In this document: piece by piece, positions 21,041 to 58,663 of the stretch
Layout: each line of letters opens with the position of its first letter
Numbering within the stretch: position 1 is the first letter of the stretch
Source: Mesostigma viride
Taxonomy: Eukaryota; Streptophyta; Mesostigmatophyceae; Mesostigmatales; Mesostigmataceae
NCBI GenBank assembly: GCA_009746045.1
Contig: RPFO01000156.1
Span: forward strand, 5,749,900 to 5,813,899
Reading direction: 5' to 3'
Length of the DNA: 64,000 nucleotides
The notes under the pieces: generated by a model
The model's input: only the letters and a program-made list of their open reading frames with translations
Database searches by the model: none
What the model was told of the DNA's origin: nothing
Program-made: the position numbers and the translations under genes

Positions 21041-22901
21041 GCGTAGGATTGGGCGACCCTACTCCTACGGACGCGCCGGTAGAGGCACAGTATTCTCCTG
21101 AGTATTCAGCCTCCCCTGCGGCGTCCTCCTCTTCAGTGTCGGCGCCTTCCCCTGTCCCGTCTTCACCAAGGTCGGTCCTGTGCGCATCGGTGGAGCCTAC
21201 CCCTTTGGGCTCTGGTCGTGAGCCTGATCCTCTTGCGGCGACAGTTTCTGCGATGCAGGCGCAGATCCAGTCCCTGACGGCGGCCTTCGGGGCCTTCATG
21301 GCGGCCCAGGCACACGCTCCAGCCACGCCAGGTGGGGTGTCTGCCGCAGCTGTGCCCCCTTCCCCTTCGGTCGCCTCAGCGTCTACGGGTCCGTCTGTGC
21401 CGCGCGAGCCCTCGGCGGCTGCGGCTCCCTCTGTTGCTGCGGCTCCTACGCCTTCGGTTACCTCTGCGCCTGCTACTGACGTACCTGTGCCTCGGCGCGA
21501 GTCCACCGTCCCAGCGGCCGCGCCCGTCGCCGCCGCGTCCGAGCCGCCCACCACGTCAGCGCCGCCCTCGCGGGGTTTCTTCAGCGACCCGGGCGGTCTT
21601 CCCAGGCTTTGGGAGGGCGGTCCTCCGCAGAGGATCCCGGTGCCTGACTGGAGCTTGGACGGTAACCAGTCGTATGCCGGATTGCCTGTCCCCACGGGCC
21701 CTATTTTCAACATGTGGCCTGGTGGTGCTCCGCCCCCAGAGACCGGCGCGCCAGTTGCGGAGGCAGGTCCGTCGCGACCCCCTGCGGCATCGGGTCCGAC
21801 GCGGCCCCCTGTTGTACCGGCGCCGTCTGCGTCTGTGCCGGTTCCTACCCCTTCGTCGGCCCCTGTCCCTTCGGCCCCGCGGTCTTTGGCTGCGGTTGTC
21901 CGGTCCAGTGGCTCTGACCCGCGCGCCACCCGCGCTGCCGATTCCCTTCGGGAGTTGGCAGAGGGCGATCGGGATCGGGCCCCCTCTGTGGTGCATGCGA
22001 CTCGGACCGGAGTCGCGCGACACGTGCGCCTGTCTTTGGGTACGGTATGTCTGCGCTCGCCTGCCGCCAGTGTGACCTGCCGCGCGCCTCCGCCGAGCTT
22101 GCCATTTCGCCCATGTCCTACGGTTTCTCTCAGGTGTGTCGGGCGCCGCGGGACCGTGGCCTACCAGTTGAGACTGATCGGCCTCCTTTCGACATGGTTA
22201 TTTTAGCTGATCCGGTGTTCCAGGGTGAGATCCTGGTTCGGCGCGTCCTGTATCGCTGGGCTAGGCGCCACAATGACTTGGATACCTACGGCGGGTTCCA
22301 GTGGGCTTACCCTCCGCCTCTGGGCATTATGGCCTCAGATGCCCTTACGGTAGAGTTTCCTGCGGTGCCGGGTGCCACGTACAGCACGGTCCTTCAGCCC
22401 GTCCTAGAGTGGGATGCCCGTCGTCCAGCGCCCATCCCGGGCCAGGGCCTGGACTCTCGTGGTCATCCTCCTCCCCGGGCTAGCGACTACCTCGAGACGT
22501 TCGGGTCGCGTCAGTGTGCCCGTCGGTGGCGCTCCCGTGAGATTCGGCATATCCGGTTGTGGCCGTCCAACGTGGAGCCCCTGGTAGATCTGTTCTTCCC
22601 GACGGGTATGCGCCCACGGATCCGGTACCATCGCCTGCTCCTGCGGGCTCTCTGCCTGATCGCGGTAGAGCCTTTCCTACGCCTCTTTGCCTGTGGTTTC
22701 CTGGACTGGGCCCGGGGCCAGGTCGTTCTTACGCAGCATAGGTATTACTGGGCCTTCCTGGGTCTTTTTCCTGACGGCGTGTGGGCCGATGTTTTCCTCA
22801 CTGTAGATAGGCACGACAATGCTGAGGATGTGTCTCACTACCAGGCGTACCTGGATGTCCTGCTGGCCTCCCGTGGTACCTACCAGACGGATGGCCATTA
22901 G
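21041..22901 (+). pseudogene. Third ORF of element A, C-terminal part (frameshifted)
   Basis: It continues the frame broken at 6695: Pro/Ala/Ser linker, the possible coiled coil (TVSAMQAQIQSLTAAFGAFM), and the C-terminal aromatic domain to TAG at 22899-22901. Two insertions of about 4 bp each near 22003-22040, relative to B, shift the frame just before the C-terminal domain, which is read from about 22047. A and B therefore carry different lesions in an ORF that was probably intact in their ancestor. Confidence 0.72.
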
Positions 22902-23271
22902 ATAGAGGGCCTTAGGCCCGACCTGAGGGTGTTGTCCCTCCGGTATATAGAGTCGCCCTCACGTTCTGGCCAGTTGACTGGTCGTTCTTGGTCCTTGGTA
23001 CTGATTTGTTTACTCTGTGTGTCCTGCCCAGTGCCGTCCCCCCCGGCAAGGACTTTGTTCCAGGCAGTTAGGGGAACCTACCACCAGGCTTGGTGCTGGC
23101 TAACCCTACACCTCCCGGCGTGGTGGTGGAGACCGGGTTAATACGTTGGTGCCTTGTATCTTGGATGGTCTGCCGATTGTGTTGGTGTGTGCTGGGTGCA
23201 TTAGGTTTCCTACCCCTTGTTTTCCTCCCTATGCGTAGGGAGAGGGCTCCCTACCTTTGTGGGGGGGGAGG
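22902..23271 (+). other. 3' untranslated region and polypurine tract of element A
   Basis: It is homologous to 18311-18688 of B. The last bases are G8-A-GG (23261-23271), directly before the LTR. No gene seen. Confidence 0.7.
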
Positions 23272-23841
23272 TGTTACGTCGCGTAACAATTCGTTGTAGT
23301 TACGGACGTAAATTAGGTCTTTTGCCTCGGTTGTCCCTAGGTTTACGTGTAGCTCCTACCGGGACACTATTGTCCTCGTAACAGTACCGTGGTACATTGG
23401 GTGCCTTTGGGGCGCCGCGCCGTGTACTTTGCTAGTGGTCCTGATCCTTTGGTAGAATGTAGTGGACCAGCGTGCATCTGTAGATGTAGTGGACCAGCGT
23501 GCATCTGTAGGCGAGGGCCATGTCGGCCCGAGCGTGTTGGACGTTGGTGACCATTTATGCACGTTCTACCCCTCGTGTGTGCACTCGGCGTGTGTTAAAT
23601 GAATTAACACATATAGGCTTGGGTCACGGCAGTGTAGTTGTGTTTCCTTCCTCTATTCCTGGAATAAACGGGTTGTGTAAATGGCTTATGGCGTATTATA
23701 GCAACACTTACGTTAATGCATTGAGATCTGGATCGTCTCGTTCGTCTTTCGCTAGAGGTTTGACTAGAGGAGGCTTGACTAGTTTAGGTAGCATCAGGCC
23801 AGCTAGAGGTAGAGGTAGTGGTAGATACCCGCGGCGTAACA
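23272..23841 (+). repeat. 3' LTR of element A
   Basis: This 570-bp LTR with TGTTACG and CGTAACA ends is clearly diverged from the LTRs of B, consistent with greater age. It has an AATAAA at about 23672 in the sequence GAATAAACGGG. The LTR-embedded frame starts at 23688. The right target duplication should be GGCGG (23842-23846); the left one is outside the window. Confidence 0.9.
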
Positions 23842-24598
23842 GGCGGGGTAGCAAAGCCAATGGCCTAGTACTAGCGTTTGGCACAAACGGGGCCCAGGCC
23901 ACGGAAATGTGCAAAACCGGGATGGAAAACCCTCGGAAACAGGAAATCCGGGACCAAAAACCCTCGGAAATATAATTATTCGTAAATAGTTTATAGCCAC
24001 TACGGTAATTGAAGTCGGATTTAATTTAAGTCGCATATTCGGCTTTTAAATTTACGTTTAATTTAAGTCACCCCAAAAACCATTTACGCCCAACCCTGGT
24101 GTGGACCAGGCCAGCGAGGAATGTAGTCTGGCCACATCCAAGGATGCCGAAATGCTCCATAGCCTCGTGTATTCCGCTCGGTATTTCTGAGTTATCCCGC
24201 TGCAATTCTCCAATTTCGGCATGAGTTGAAAGCATTTCCCCTTGGACTGTGTGCGATTGCCATCGCATGTATAGAAAGCGAGACATGGCTTGGTTATGGG
24301 GTATGGGTGCTAATAATGATGCGGGTGCACCCGCCCACGCAGGCAAACGGCAGGGTACGCACTGCGTCTGTTCCTCCAACCTTGAGCGAGAGTGAATGCC
24401 GCTGCAGAGTAGTGGTGCATCAAATCACGGCGTGTCTACCTCATGGAAACCGCAGGACATCATTTCGTGGTGACGCCACAGTAGCGCTAGACCTTGCATA
24501 GATCTCTTCCCGACTCCGACGGACGCTGTACAAGTCGAAAAATCGCTCTGTCACTGTTTGAGGATTTCAATTTGAAGCTTGTTTGAGTCACGAGCAAG
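23842..24598. other. Intergenic region upstream of the karyopherin gene
   Basis: This holds the probable promoter and 5' UTR of the gene at 24599. A short direct repeat (AAAACCCTCGGAAA) occurs at about 23925 and 23958, and TTTAATTTAAGTC occurs twice (about 24018 and 24057). I see no TATA box at a convincing distance and no other gene. Confidence 0.4.
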
Positions 24599-49909
<25,311 letters not shown>

Positions 49910-50354
49910 GCATGTTCAAAGCACTAGGCGGCACCTGTTAATTAATCAAAATTACTTCGATCCGTGGAACTCCAACCTTGGTAACCTGACTCTTTATTGA
50001 AACAATGAGTGGAGCACATACAAGAGGCGCAGGCCACATCCCGGCCGCCAATGCTCATGGGAACAGTTATTGCTTGCCAAAAGGCTAGCTAGCCTATCTT
50101 ACCAACCAAAGCACGCAGCGAGGGTGGGCGGGAAAAGAAAGGGCCGACCTTAGCTAGGTGGATTTGCTGTTGTCTTTTTCGTTGCATGTGTGTCACGTGG
50201 TCGGTTTGCCCGGGCGTCATTTTTTCGCCACGCAATTTTTTGCGTCTGAATGATCAAAATTTGCGTTGATCGACGCAAATTGGCGTTCTAATCATGCCGG
50301 CGGCTCACGTAAGTTGATTGCCCGGGCTCTTAGTTCACGTATGATCGGGATGCA

Positions 50355-50530
50355 TGATCCATCATGGAGGTGCAGGTGCACATTGTGCACCCTGAGCAGG
50401 TGACAGTTTACATCCTCCACCTGCAGGTTGTAGCCCAGGCTGTATTAAAAACCCATAGATGCCCCTTCTCATGGCTATGTGTTACATATGCTCCCCACGG
50501 AGCTATGTTCTTAGTTTATTACTTAATTAG
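50355..50530. repeat. Interspersed SINE-like repeat, copy 2
   Basis: Same family as 33775-33945. It ends next to an AT-rich TTAATTAA stretch (50538-50560), which is the tail of the LINE on the other strand. The preceding stretch (49910-50354) has no gene. Confidence 0.6.
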
Positions 50531-50537
50531 TTCACGT

Positions 50538-51640
50538 ATTAATTAATTAATTAATTAATAGACACGTGACTGCGTCACGTGAGCATAAGTCCTCAGTGGG
50601 AGGGGAACATGGGATGGAATGGATGGTATAAGCTATCTAGGTCCTAGTTACAGGGGTGTGGGCACCGCGGCCCGAATCGCTATGAATGCCATACTTGGTC
50701 ACACGCGGAGCCCCCACAGGCTTGCCCAGGGGTGGTCTCCTTCATTACTACTTGCCATCTATCCTTGCGCGCCATCTGCCTGCATATTACAGACAAACCA
50801 GGAGGCTGCCCGGGGGTGAGCCCGTCACGTCTAGTGTAGCACATGTCCATGCCGAGTCTATCACGAAATGTCCACGGGTGGCGGCCCTGCCGCGCGCGGC
50901 CTGGGGCACGCCAGGTTAGGACATATCGTCCAGGCTGGGCGGGCTTGGTGCCAGCTAGTCTATCTGAGGTATCTACCTGATCTGTGCGAGCCAGGTGCCC
51001 GGCTAGGCCCAGGCGCCTGTGCCTAATAATGTGGGAAACATAGGGCAAATCAGCGTACAAATCCTCATTACTATGTAATGTGCAAACCAAAGGGGATGTT
51101 AAGGGCCTGGCGCAGCATCTTGGTGACGTTGCCCGGTCGAGTCGTTGCTCCAGCTCCTGCGTCAGTGCCCACGTCTCGGCGCCGTAGGTCAGGATCGTCA
51201 GAATGACGACCTTGAAGAGGTCACTCTTGACGATCCGGGGTAGGGCGGGGTTGCTCCACCAGCGGCGGTGGTCATGGTGGAGTTGCGCCCACGCCATGCC
51301 GATCCGGGTCGTCAGTTCGTCCTCGCAGTCGGGAAGCCAACTGCCGAGCAGCTTGAAGCGGCCTGAAGTAGGGTAGTTGACCTCGGTGTCGTCTAAGAGG
51401 CGGAGTGTGGGTGAGGGCCCTGCCATGCCGAGGGCCACTGAGGGCCTCCGTTTTGGGGCTGATTTCTAGACCAACCGCCCGAGCCTCGAGCGTCAGGCAG
51501 TCCAGCCAAAGTTGGGCAGACTCCGGCTTCTCGATGAGCGTGAGCCGTGATGTCGTCGGCATAAATGAGGTCAGCTAGTAAATTCTGCCTGTTAGTCGGC
51601 CCCCCTTCCCCAAGCTCGTTCGCAAGTTCACGTATTGCGT
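50538..51640 (-). pseudogene. LINE 3' end: reverse transcriptase C-terminus, minus strand
   Basis: On the minus strand it shows YADD (codons near 51560), then GRFKLLGSWLPD, WWSNPALPRI, ILTYGAETWALTQELEQRL and RRLGLAGHLARTD. This is the thumb and C-terminal part of a non-LTR retrotransposon RT. The 3' end is marked by a TTAATTAATT tail (50538-50560) preceded by CACGTGACTGCGTCACGTG. The 5' part is missing. An inverted copy lies at 54590-55850. Confidence 0.75.
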
Positions 51641-51772
51641 GAGAGAAAAGTCTTAGATCTAGGTAATCACAAAGAACCCTAGACCGACATGTGCATGGCA
51701 GGTTTGTATATCACAAGGTAGCTCTAGCTCGCATGCCACTCGGCCAGGAAACTGGCCAAATCATTGCCTTAA

Positions 51773-53471
51773 CCCCTAAATGGTCTGGCTGCCGATTTTC
51801 CGCCTAAAACTGAGTTACAGCCGACACGTCGGCCCCTTCTCGGGGGACCAAATGCCGCCAAAACTATTGAGAATTAGGAAAAGTTTAGCTGAGAAGATCG
51901 AAAGTTTATAATTTTCCTCACAGCATGGTACTAGGGTTTGCATACTTCTGACAAAGTTATAGAGGTGTTCTGGTCGGTCAAAGTACAAGGGGTCAGGGTA
52001 CTTTTTCGCGTACAACGTGCATTCCGGAAAACGACGACCTGGCCATGGCGGCTTGCGCCCACGCATGGCATTTACGTTTTCGTTCGAATTTTCTGACCAA
52101 ACTCAGGAAATTGATTTTATACGTCCTAAAGATGATACAGGCCAATTTTTGGTTCGCGGGAATGCCATTTGATAGGTGTCGGCAGCGTTCTTGCTGGAAA
52201 AAACTGCGATCAGGCCGGACGATAGAAACCTTGACAGCAATACCTTTCCGGCGTATTTTAAAGGATATATTGGTTTCTTTGTACTTTTTATGATACATAG
52301 TAGTCGTAAACGTGCAAGGGTGGCCAGAAATCGCCGAATCCAGCGACCATGCTGCACAACTTTGGCGTGCCGAAATGCGCCATTTTGCGGCCACCGCCTG
52401 GGCCAAGGTAACGCCATCCATGCCTGGTAAAGCTTAATAATCGTTTTCCTATCGATGTTTGACGTTTATATATACGTTCTAGCTTGTGTAGCACATTCTT
52501 TTTGCATTATTCATGCTCTTTCTTGAGCCTGGCCTAGCCCCTTTCTAAAACACCCTTCTTAGATGCTTCCATCAGTCAGTTGACCTGCCACAGGGTGATG
52601 GTGATAAGTTTTAGAGGCTGTATGGGTTTGAATACCTCCATATATGTTTGTTATACATTTCCCACACACATATTGCATGAGTGTGAGGCAGTTGGCTGGT
52701 CTCTGTGGCATCATCAAGCATGTAACCGGTGAGTAGAAGCTTCCCATTGTCAGCATGTGCCACCAGGTGTGCTGGCCATCACCTGGCAAGCTATAGCAGC
52801 TTAGGCCTAGTTTATGCTTGCTAGGGCAAGCTGAAATAGGCTTAAAATCACTAGTTTGTTGGTGGCTGCCTCCTAGAATGCATGCCTTGCGTAGGGTATC
52901 CGTACCACGTTACCTACGTGCATGGACAAGGTGGCACCTGCACATAGGTGTCATGTAAGGGCAGTGTGATGATGCAGTTATGTTTCCCCATCATTGTGGA
53001 AGGGAAATGTACTGTGTGGCATGGTTGGGGGCCATATTAGTAGGTATTAGTAGGTAGTATGCCCACTCCTACCCCCTTGGTTGCTTTTTACCAACGGTAC
53101 CCCTATGGGCTGTACTGGGTGTAACTGCTGGTATACCCACCCAAATGATGACCCCAATGGCTCAAACTGTTCAGCAACTAATTGTTTATCATCCCTGAAG
53201 TGGTAGGTGCCTAGCTCTTACAACATAATTCAAAATGCACATTCTACCAAAAATGAAAACGCTCGTCTTGACCCCCCTGACTTTGACGGCAGTAATACAT
53301 GGCCTACCCTGCATATATGTAAGGTTGTGATATACCAACCCGAAGGGCAACTCATGGACATGCTTGGCCCCCAAGGACAGCCATTGGATATGGGTGGGTT
53401 GGATGGCATCTGGTTTGCAAAATTGTGAAGTTACAGCCGATGCATCGGCAGTATTTCTGCCCATTTAGGGG
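51773..53471 (-). mobile_element. piggyBac-type MITE, copy 2
   Basis: 1699 bp, in opposite orientation to the copy at 1439-3137, with the same CCCCTAAATGG/CCATTTAGGGG ends and TTAA on both sides (51769-51772, 53472-53475). No transposase. Confidence 0.88.
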
Positions 53472-53726
53472 TTAAGGCATGTGCCGCTCCCAATTGCATG
53501 CAGGCCGCAACGGCCGGCCTCAAAAGGTATGTCGAGTGAACCCTATGACCTAGCTATAGCGGCCACCCTTCCATCTCACTGGCTACTGTAAAGACTTACT
53601 ATCAATGAGACGACCAGTGCAGGCCGGCAATTGGAAATCTGGAGAATCCATCCGGACCATGGACGTCATCCGCACGCTGTATGAGGGGACGACCACTTCG
53701 GTGCGCACTCAACACGGCTTTACCCC

Positions 53727-54575
53727 GCCATTAATTAATTAATTAATTAATTAAACACGTGCTCCCGTTGGGGAGTCATGCGGAGCACCGAAGTGCTTTT
53801 AATCCCTGTGTGTGCACAACAGGAGTAAGGGCAGAGACCCCCGTTCTCCCTCATGCCAAAGGCATGCCACAGCTGCAATCGGACACGCTAAACTACGATC
53901 CGGCAATCTGAGGGTGCAATAAGACCATGTGAGCATGGCATAACAAGGAGCGTACGTGGGCAAGTAATCTGATCATAGCCAGGACGTAGCATGGCTGTAC
54001 TAGGACAAAGCTAAGGCTATGGCTGGTTGTGTATACCGTGCGTTAGCGGTGCACGTGACTAGGTATGTTGGCACCGCTAGGCAAACATTCTAAGCATGGC
54101 TGCCATAGCGACAGTGACTACCAATGGATACAAGCTAGGGCTATTGCAAGCTATTCTAGCCCGCTGGGGGCGTCCACATCTTGTGGTTGATCATCAGGTC
54201 CCTGCCCCTCCAGTACACCTTGGGCTTCTGGGGGTCCTGCTTGTGGCGGAGGTATTCCGGCCACAGGTCGATCGCGTCGCTGCTGCTGCTGAGCGGGTCA
54301 GGTCGTCGTCCAGCGTCAGGGTGAGGTCGTGCAACCTCTTGCGACGAGAGAGGAACCGCTGCTTATCCTCAGGGGAGGGGAAGGTGAGCAGGACTGGTGG
54401 GGGAGCCGCCTTGTCCCGTGAGTGGGAAGGCGGTGGCACCCTCGCAGTTCTACCTCACCTACTAGGCCCATGAGGGTAAGAAGCTGGTTCTTGAGCTCGT
54501 CAGCAAGGGAGGTTGACGTCTCACCTGGCTTCTGGGGGAAACGACGCAGCATCCGACTCGGCACTCGTGGCGAGC
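53727..54575 (-). pseudogene. 5'-truncated ORF1-type LINE copy, minus strand
   Basis: From right to left: the ORF1 C-terminal half (RRFPQKPGETSTSLADELKN, VLLTFPSPEDKQRFLSRRKR), the 3' UTR, and a TTAATTAATT tail at 53727-53752. It is homologous to 59800-60626 and 61768-62491. The 250 bases before it (53476-53726) show no gene. Confidence 0.7.
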
Positions 54576-54589
54576 GCGGTACCCCGCCA

Positions 54590-55850
54590 TGCCCACTGCA
54601 GACCGGACGTCTGGCAGGGAACTGCGTCCTGACGCCGTACCTGTTTATTATTGTAGTGGATTAATAATGTTATGCGCCAGGCACGTGCTCGCTTTGCTAG
54701 CATTGCAAGCCGTGCCCCTGGCCCGGCTGGCGATCACGAATGAGCTTGGGGAAGGGGGGCCGACTAACAGGCAGAATTTACTAGCTGATCGACCTCATTT
54801 ATGCCGACGACATCTCGCTCATCGATCGAGAAGCCGGAGTCTGCCCAACTTTGGCTGGACTGCCTGGCGCTCGAGGCTCGGGCGGTTGGTCGATAGAAAT
54901 CAGCCCCAAAACGGAGGCCCTCAGTGGCCCTCGGCATGGCAGGGCCCTCACCCACACTCCGCCTCTTAGACGACACCGAGGTCAACTACCCTACTTCAGG
55001 CCGCTTCAAGCTGCTCGGCAGTTGGCTTCCCGACTGCGAGGACGACCTGACGACACGGATCGGCACGGCGTGGGCGCAACTACATGACCACCGCCGCTGG
55101 TGGAGCAACCCCGCCCTACCCCGGATCGATCGTCAAGAGTGACCTCTTCAAGGTCGTCATTCTGATGACGATCCTGACCTACGGCGCCGAGACCTGGACA
55201 CTGACGCAGGAGCTGGAGCAACGACTCGACCGGGCAACGTCACCAAGATGCTGCGCAAGATCCCCTTTGGTTTGCACATTACATAGTAATGAGGATTTGT
55301 ACGCTGATTTGCCCTATGTTTCCCACATTATTAGGCACAGGCGCCTGGGCCTAGCCGAGCACCTGGCGCCCGCACAGATCAGGTAGACACATCAGATAGA
55401 CTAGCTGGCACCAAGCCCGCCCAGCCTGCGCATGGGCGATATGTCCTAACCTGGCGTGCCCCAGGCCGCGCGCGGCAGGGCCGCCACCCGTGGACATTTC
55501 GTGATAGACTCGGCATGGACATGTATGTGCTGCACTAGACGTGACGGGCCCACCACACCCGGGAAGCCTCCTGGTTTGTCTGTAATATGGAGGCAGATGG
55601 TACGCAAGGATAGATGGCAAGTAGTGATGAAGGAGACCACCCCCAAGTCTGTGGGGGCTCCGCATGTGACCGCCAGCATATCAGTGGCATTCATAGCGAT
55701 TCGGGCCGCGGTACGTGCCCACAACCCTGTTGTAACTAGGACCTAGATAGCTTACACCATCCATTCCATCCCATGTTCCCCTCCCACTGAGGACTTATGC
55801 TCTCGTGCATGACGCAGTCACGTGTCTATCTATTAGTTAATTAATTAATA
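54590..55850 (+). pseudogene. LINE 3' end: reverse transcriptase, plus strand
   Basis: It contains LTPYLFIIVVD (an RT motif), LIYADDIS at about 54793-54816 (YADD), GRFKLLGSWLPDCEDDL, and YGAETWTLTQELEQRLDRAT. Several frameshifts break it. It ends with the CACGTG palindrome and a TTAATTAAT tail at about 55837-55850. It forms an inverted pair with 50538-51640. Confidence 0.75.
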
Positions 55851-56018
55851 TCCGGACCATGGTAGCCGCTCGAGCCTGCCATTACCTTATTCGCGTTTTT
55901 GAGTCATTCCCGGATTATGGATATCTCCCGCGGCTTTCGCGGCTTTCCTCTCAGACAACTACCCGAGTCCTTAATTAATTCCACGGCGTTGGATCGCCAT
56001 TTATTTAATAAGCACGTG

Positions 56019-56562
56019 ACTGCGTCACGTGGGTGCCAATGCAGAGTAAAGGAACCTTCAACCCTATTTACACAGCGAGAAGGAGGGAGGGCTCCCTAGC
56101 TTCTCTCACTGCCGCAAATGGGCAGGCCACAGAGCGCTCTCTCCACAGCATGGTGCCGGGGCGCAACACTGTGGGTGGAGTACAACCAGTGCAATACCAT
56201 AGGTAGGCTGGCGCATAGCTTATGCTACAAAGGTAAGCTAGGTGGGCTCAAGACGTCGGCTAAGGCGCAAGCTGATGGCCATATTAAGGTGCCAGAGTTA
56301 ATTGAAGGTACTATAACGTTGGGAGCTAATATCATTTCAAGTGCTGTAATGCCTAAGCTCCTACCTATGGTATTGCACAGGTTGTATTGCACCCACAGTG
56401 TTGCGCCCCGGCATGAGTGCACCATGCTGTGGAGAGAGCGCTCTGTGCCCACTTGCGGCAGTGAGAGAAGCTAGGGCGCCCTCCCTCCTTCTCGCCGTGT
56501 ATATAGGGTTGAAGGTTCCTTTACTCTGTATGTATTGGCACCCACGTGACGCAGTCACGTGC

Positions 56563-56565
<3 letters not shown>
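56019..56565. repeat. Fold-back pair of SINE-like repeats
   Basis: The arms (about 56019-56200 and 56365-56565) are inverted copies, each with CACGTGACTGCGTCACGTG at the outer end, GGAACCTTCAACCC, AGAAGGAGGGAGGGC, and GTGCCGGGGCGCAACACTGT towards the middle. No coding capacity. Confidence 0.7.

Positions 56566-56617
<52 letters not shown>
56566..56617. repeat. TTA microsatellite
   Basis: About 17 uninterrupted TTA (ATT) units follow the CACGTG end of the fold-back repeat, probably its 3' tail expanded. Confidence 0.95.
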
Positions 56618-57243
56618 GCCTAAGCTATCCCATAATAATCGATTGCCCCCATCTAGACAACTAGCTTGAGTGCTCTATGCCTGGATCGCCATGCGTCCAG
56701 GCATAATAGTTGTCTCACTTCATATATTATATGAATGATGGATATGCATTCGATGATGGATGTGCATGTTCAGAGATCGACTACGATTAGTTCATGATTA
56801 GTTGTATGTCCTAGCAGCTGGTCCCCCTCCACAGCAGACGAAATCAACACCTGCACCGTCCACCAAGCATGGGCGGCCGGCCCTCCGCCGCCTTTCGATG
56901 ACATAATTCTGGACATGCCGTTACCTCTAGGTGCATTAATTTAATTTATTTATTTATACGAAACTGCGTCGCGTGAGCAAAAGTCCTTAGGCAAATGAAT
57001 ATGGGATGTGGTGGATGGTGTACATAGAATGATATATTTTCTATAGTTACAGGCGCCGTTGCGGGTTGATACCACGCCCCGAATCGCTATAATATGCATG
57101 CCAAACTTCAGTCGAGTGAACACGCGGAGCCTTCAACAACTGGGGGGCGATGTCCTTCATCTTTACGTGTCATCTGCCTCCACCATATTACAGATCGACT
57201 CGCAGTGGGCTCTAGCTAGGTCTGGGCATAAGTATAAAATGAG
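56618..57243. other. No gene recognised
   Basis: AT-rich stretches (AATTTAATTTATTTATTTAT near 56940) and another decayed copy of the CGTGAG end (about 56960). Nothing codes. Confidence 0.4.
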
Positions 57244-57760
57244 GAAGTACTAGCTTGCGTGTCATGCGCATGCCGGGCATGCCACGGAGTACTATTATGC
57301 TACTAATCTGAATGCAGGGTAGACCAGCATGTCCGCAGGTGGACGTAATTGCCCCAGAGGATAGCCGCTATAGGCTACCGCCTCGTCTGCTATGTAAGAG
57401 TAGTAGAGGACAGCCGCTCAGATGAGGATTATACCTGATCCCCCTCTAGTGACTATATGGTTGGGGCATGATGCAGACGATATTTGTCACGTTCATGTAT
57501 ATATCAGATCGATATATGTATATCTAATGAGATTATAGCATAGTACTCCGTGGCATGCCCATGCACTTGACTCGCAAGTACCTACTACTTATACTAATCA
57601 TTAGAAGATTTAATTAGATGAAAGTTACAAATTTATAGCGTCTGCATCATGCCCCAACCACTACAGTACGTCACTAGCCCACCAAGGGGGATATATAATC
57701 TTCATCCAAGCTGTCCTCTTCGGGCGTCAGCCCGGCCCCGCGTCTATAGGGAATAGCACA
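57244..57760. repeat. Nested fold-back repeat
   Basis: GGCATGCCACGGAGTACTA at about 57275 faces its complement at about 57543, and GGTTGGGGCATGATGCAGAC (about 57461) faces its complement at about 57638. Both are several tens of bases long. No coding sequence. The following 0.8 kb to 58560 shows nothing recognisable. Confidence 0.55.
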
Positions 57761-58663
57761 TGCCCGCATGCCTAGCCTATGACGGAAAGTCCAGGCCTAG
57801 GGGTGACCTCGCCGCGCGGCGCGCGCGGCCTGGGTCATGCCACAAGAGGATCAACAACAAAACGCCCCGGGCGGCTGAGCGGGCCGGCTGGGTGCGCCAG
57901 CTATGTTGCGCCTGTCGGATGTGTCTATACCTGATCTGTGCCCTTAATTGGGTCCGAGTCACCCTGACAGAGCATCGGACAACAGAAAAAAACGCTAGTA
58001 AGATAGTTATCCACCCCAGGTTTTGGTCACTGGGTCTGATTGCCCTGGTGCGTATGCCCCTAAAACTTACCCTCAGGCTCCTAGACGGAGGCCTAGCTTG
58101 ATATAGTCTCCCAAACCGGTGCCGCTACTAGATATACTGATGCATGCATGAGTTCCAAGTCGATCTATCTGTACGGACCATGCACGGGGCAGCCTTACCA
58201 GTTGCTTCCGCTGTACTGGCTTTTGCTATGTCGAACAGTCAAAGTTTTTTTGCCCCCACAGTAGTTGCTAGACTCTCCCGGTGATCGCTTTGCACATGCC
58301 TTTCAAAGGTGGCCCCGTGTCTAGGTAACGAGATAATTCAAAGGTAACGAGAAGAGGGGGGCCGGGCTCCCATAATATATGCCCCCTTCTTGAGCACAGT
58401 GTGCATCAAACATGCAGGGATGAAAGCTAGGTGCATACTCAAAAGTCGGTACCCCGTGACTCTCTGGCCTATAGGCTATAGCTATTGTTTAGTAGCCATG
58501 TCCATCTTCCACGTCAGCCTGGCGCGCAGCACCTTTGCTGCGCTTCGATCGAGTATAGTACTTGGTGGTGCAGGACTGCAGGTGCACCTGCATGGCTAGC
58601 TTGCACTGATGTAGCACCCAGAGCAGGTGGCAGTATACATCATCCCCCGGCACTTGCAGGTTG

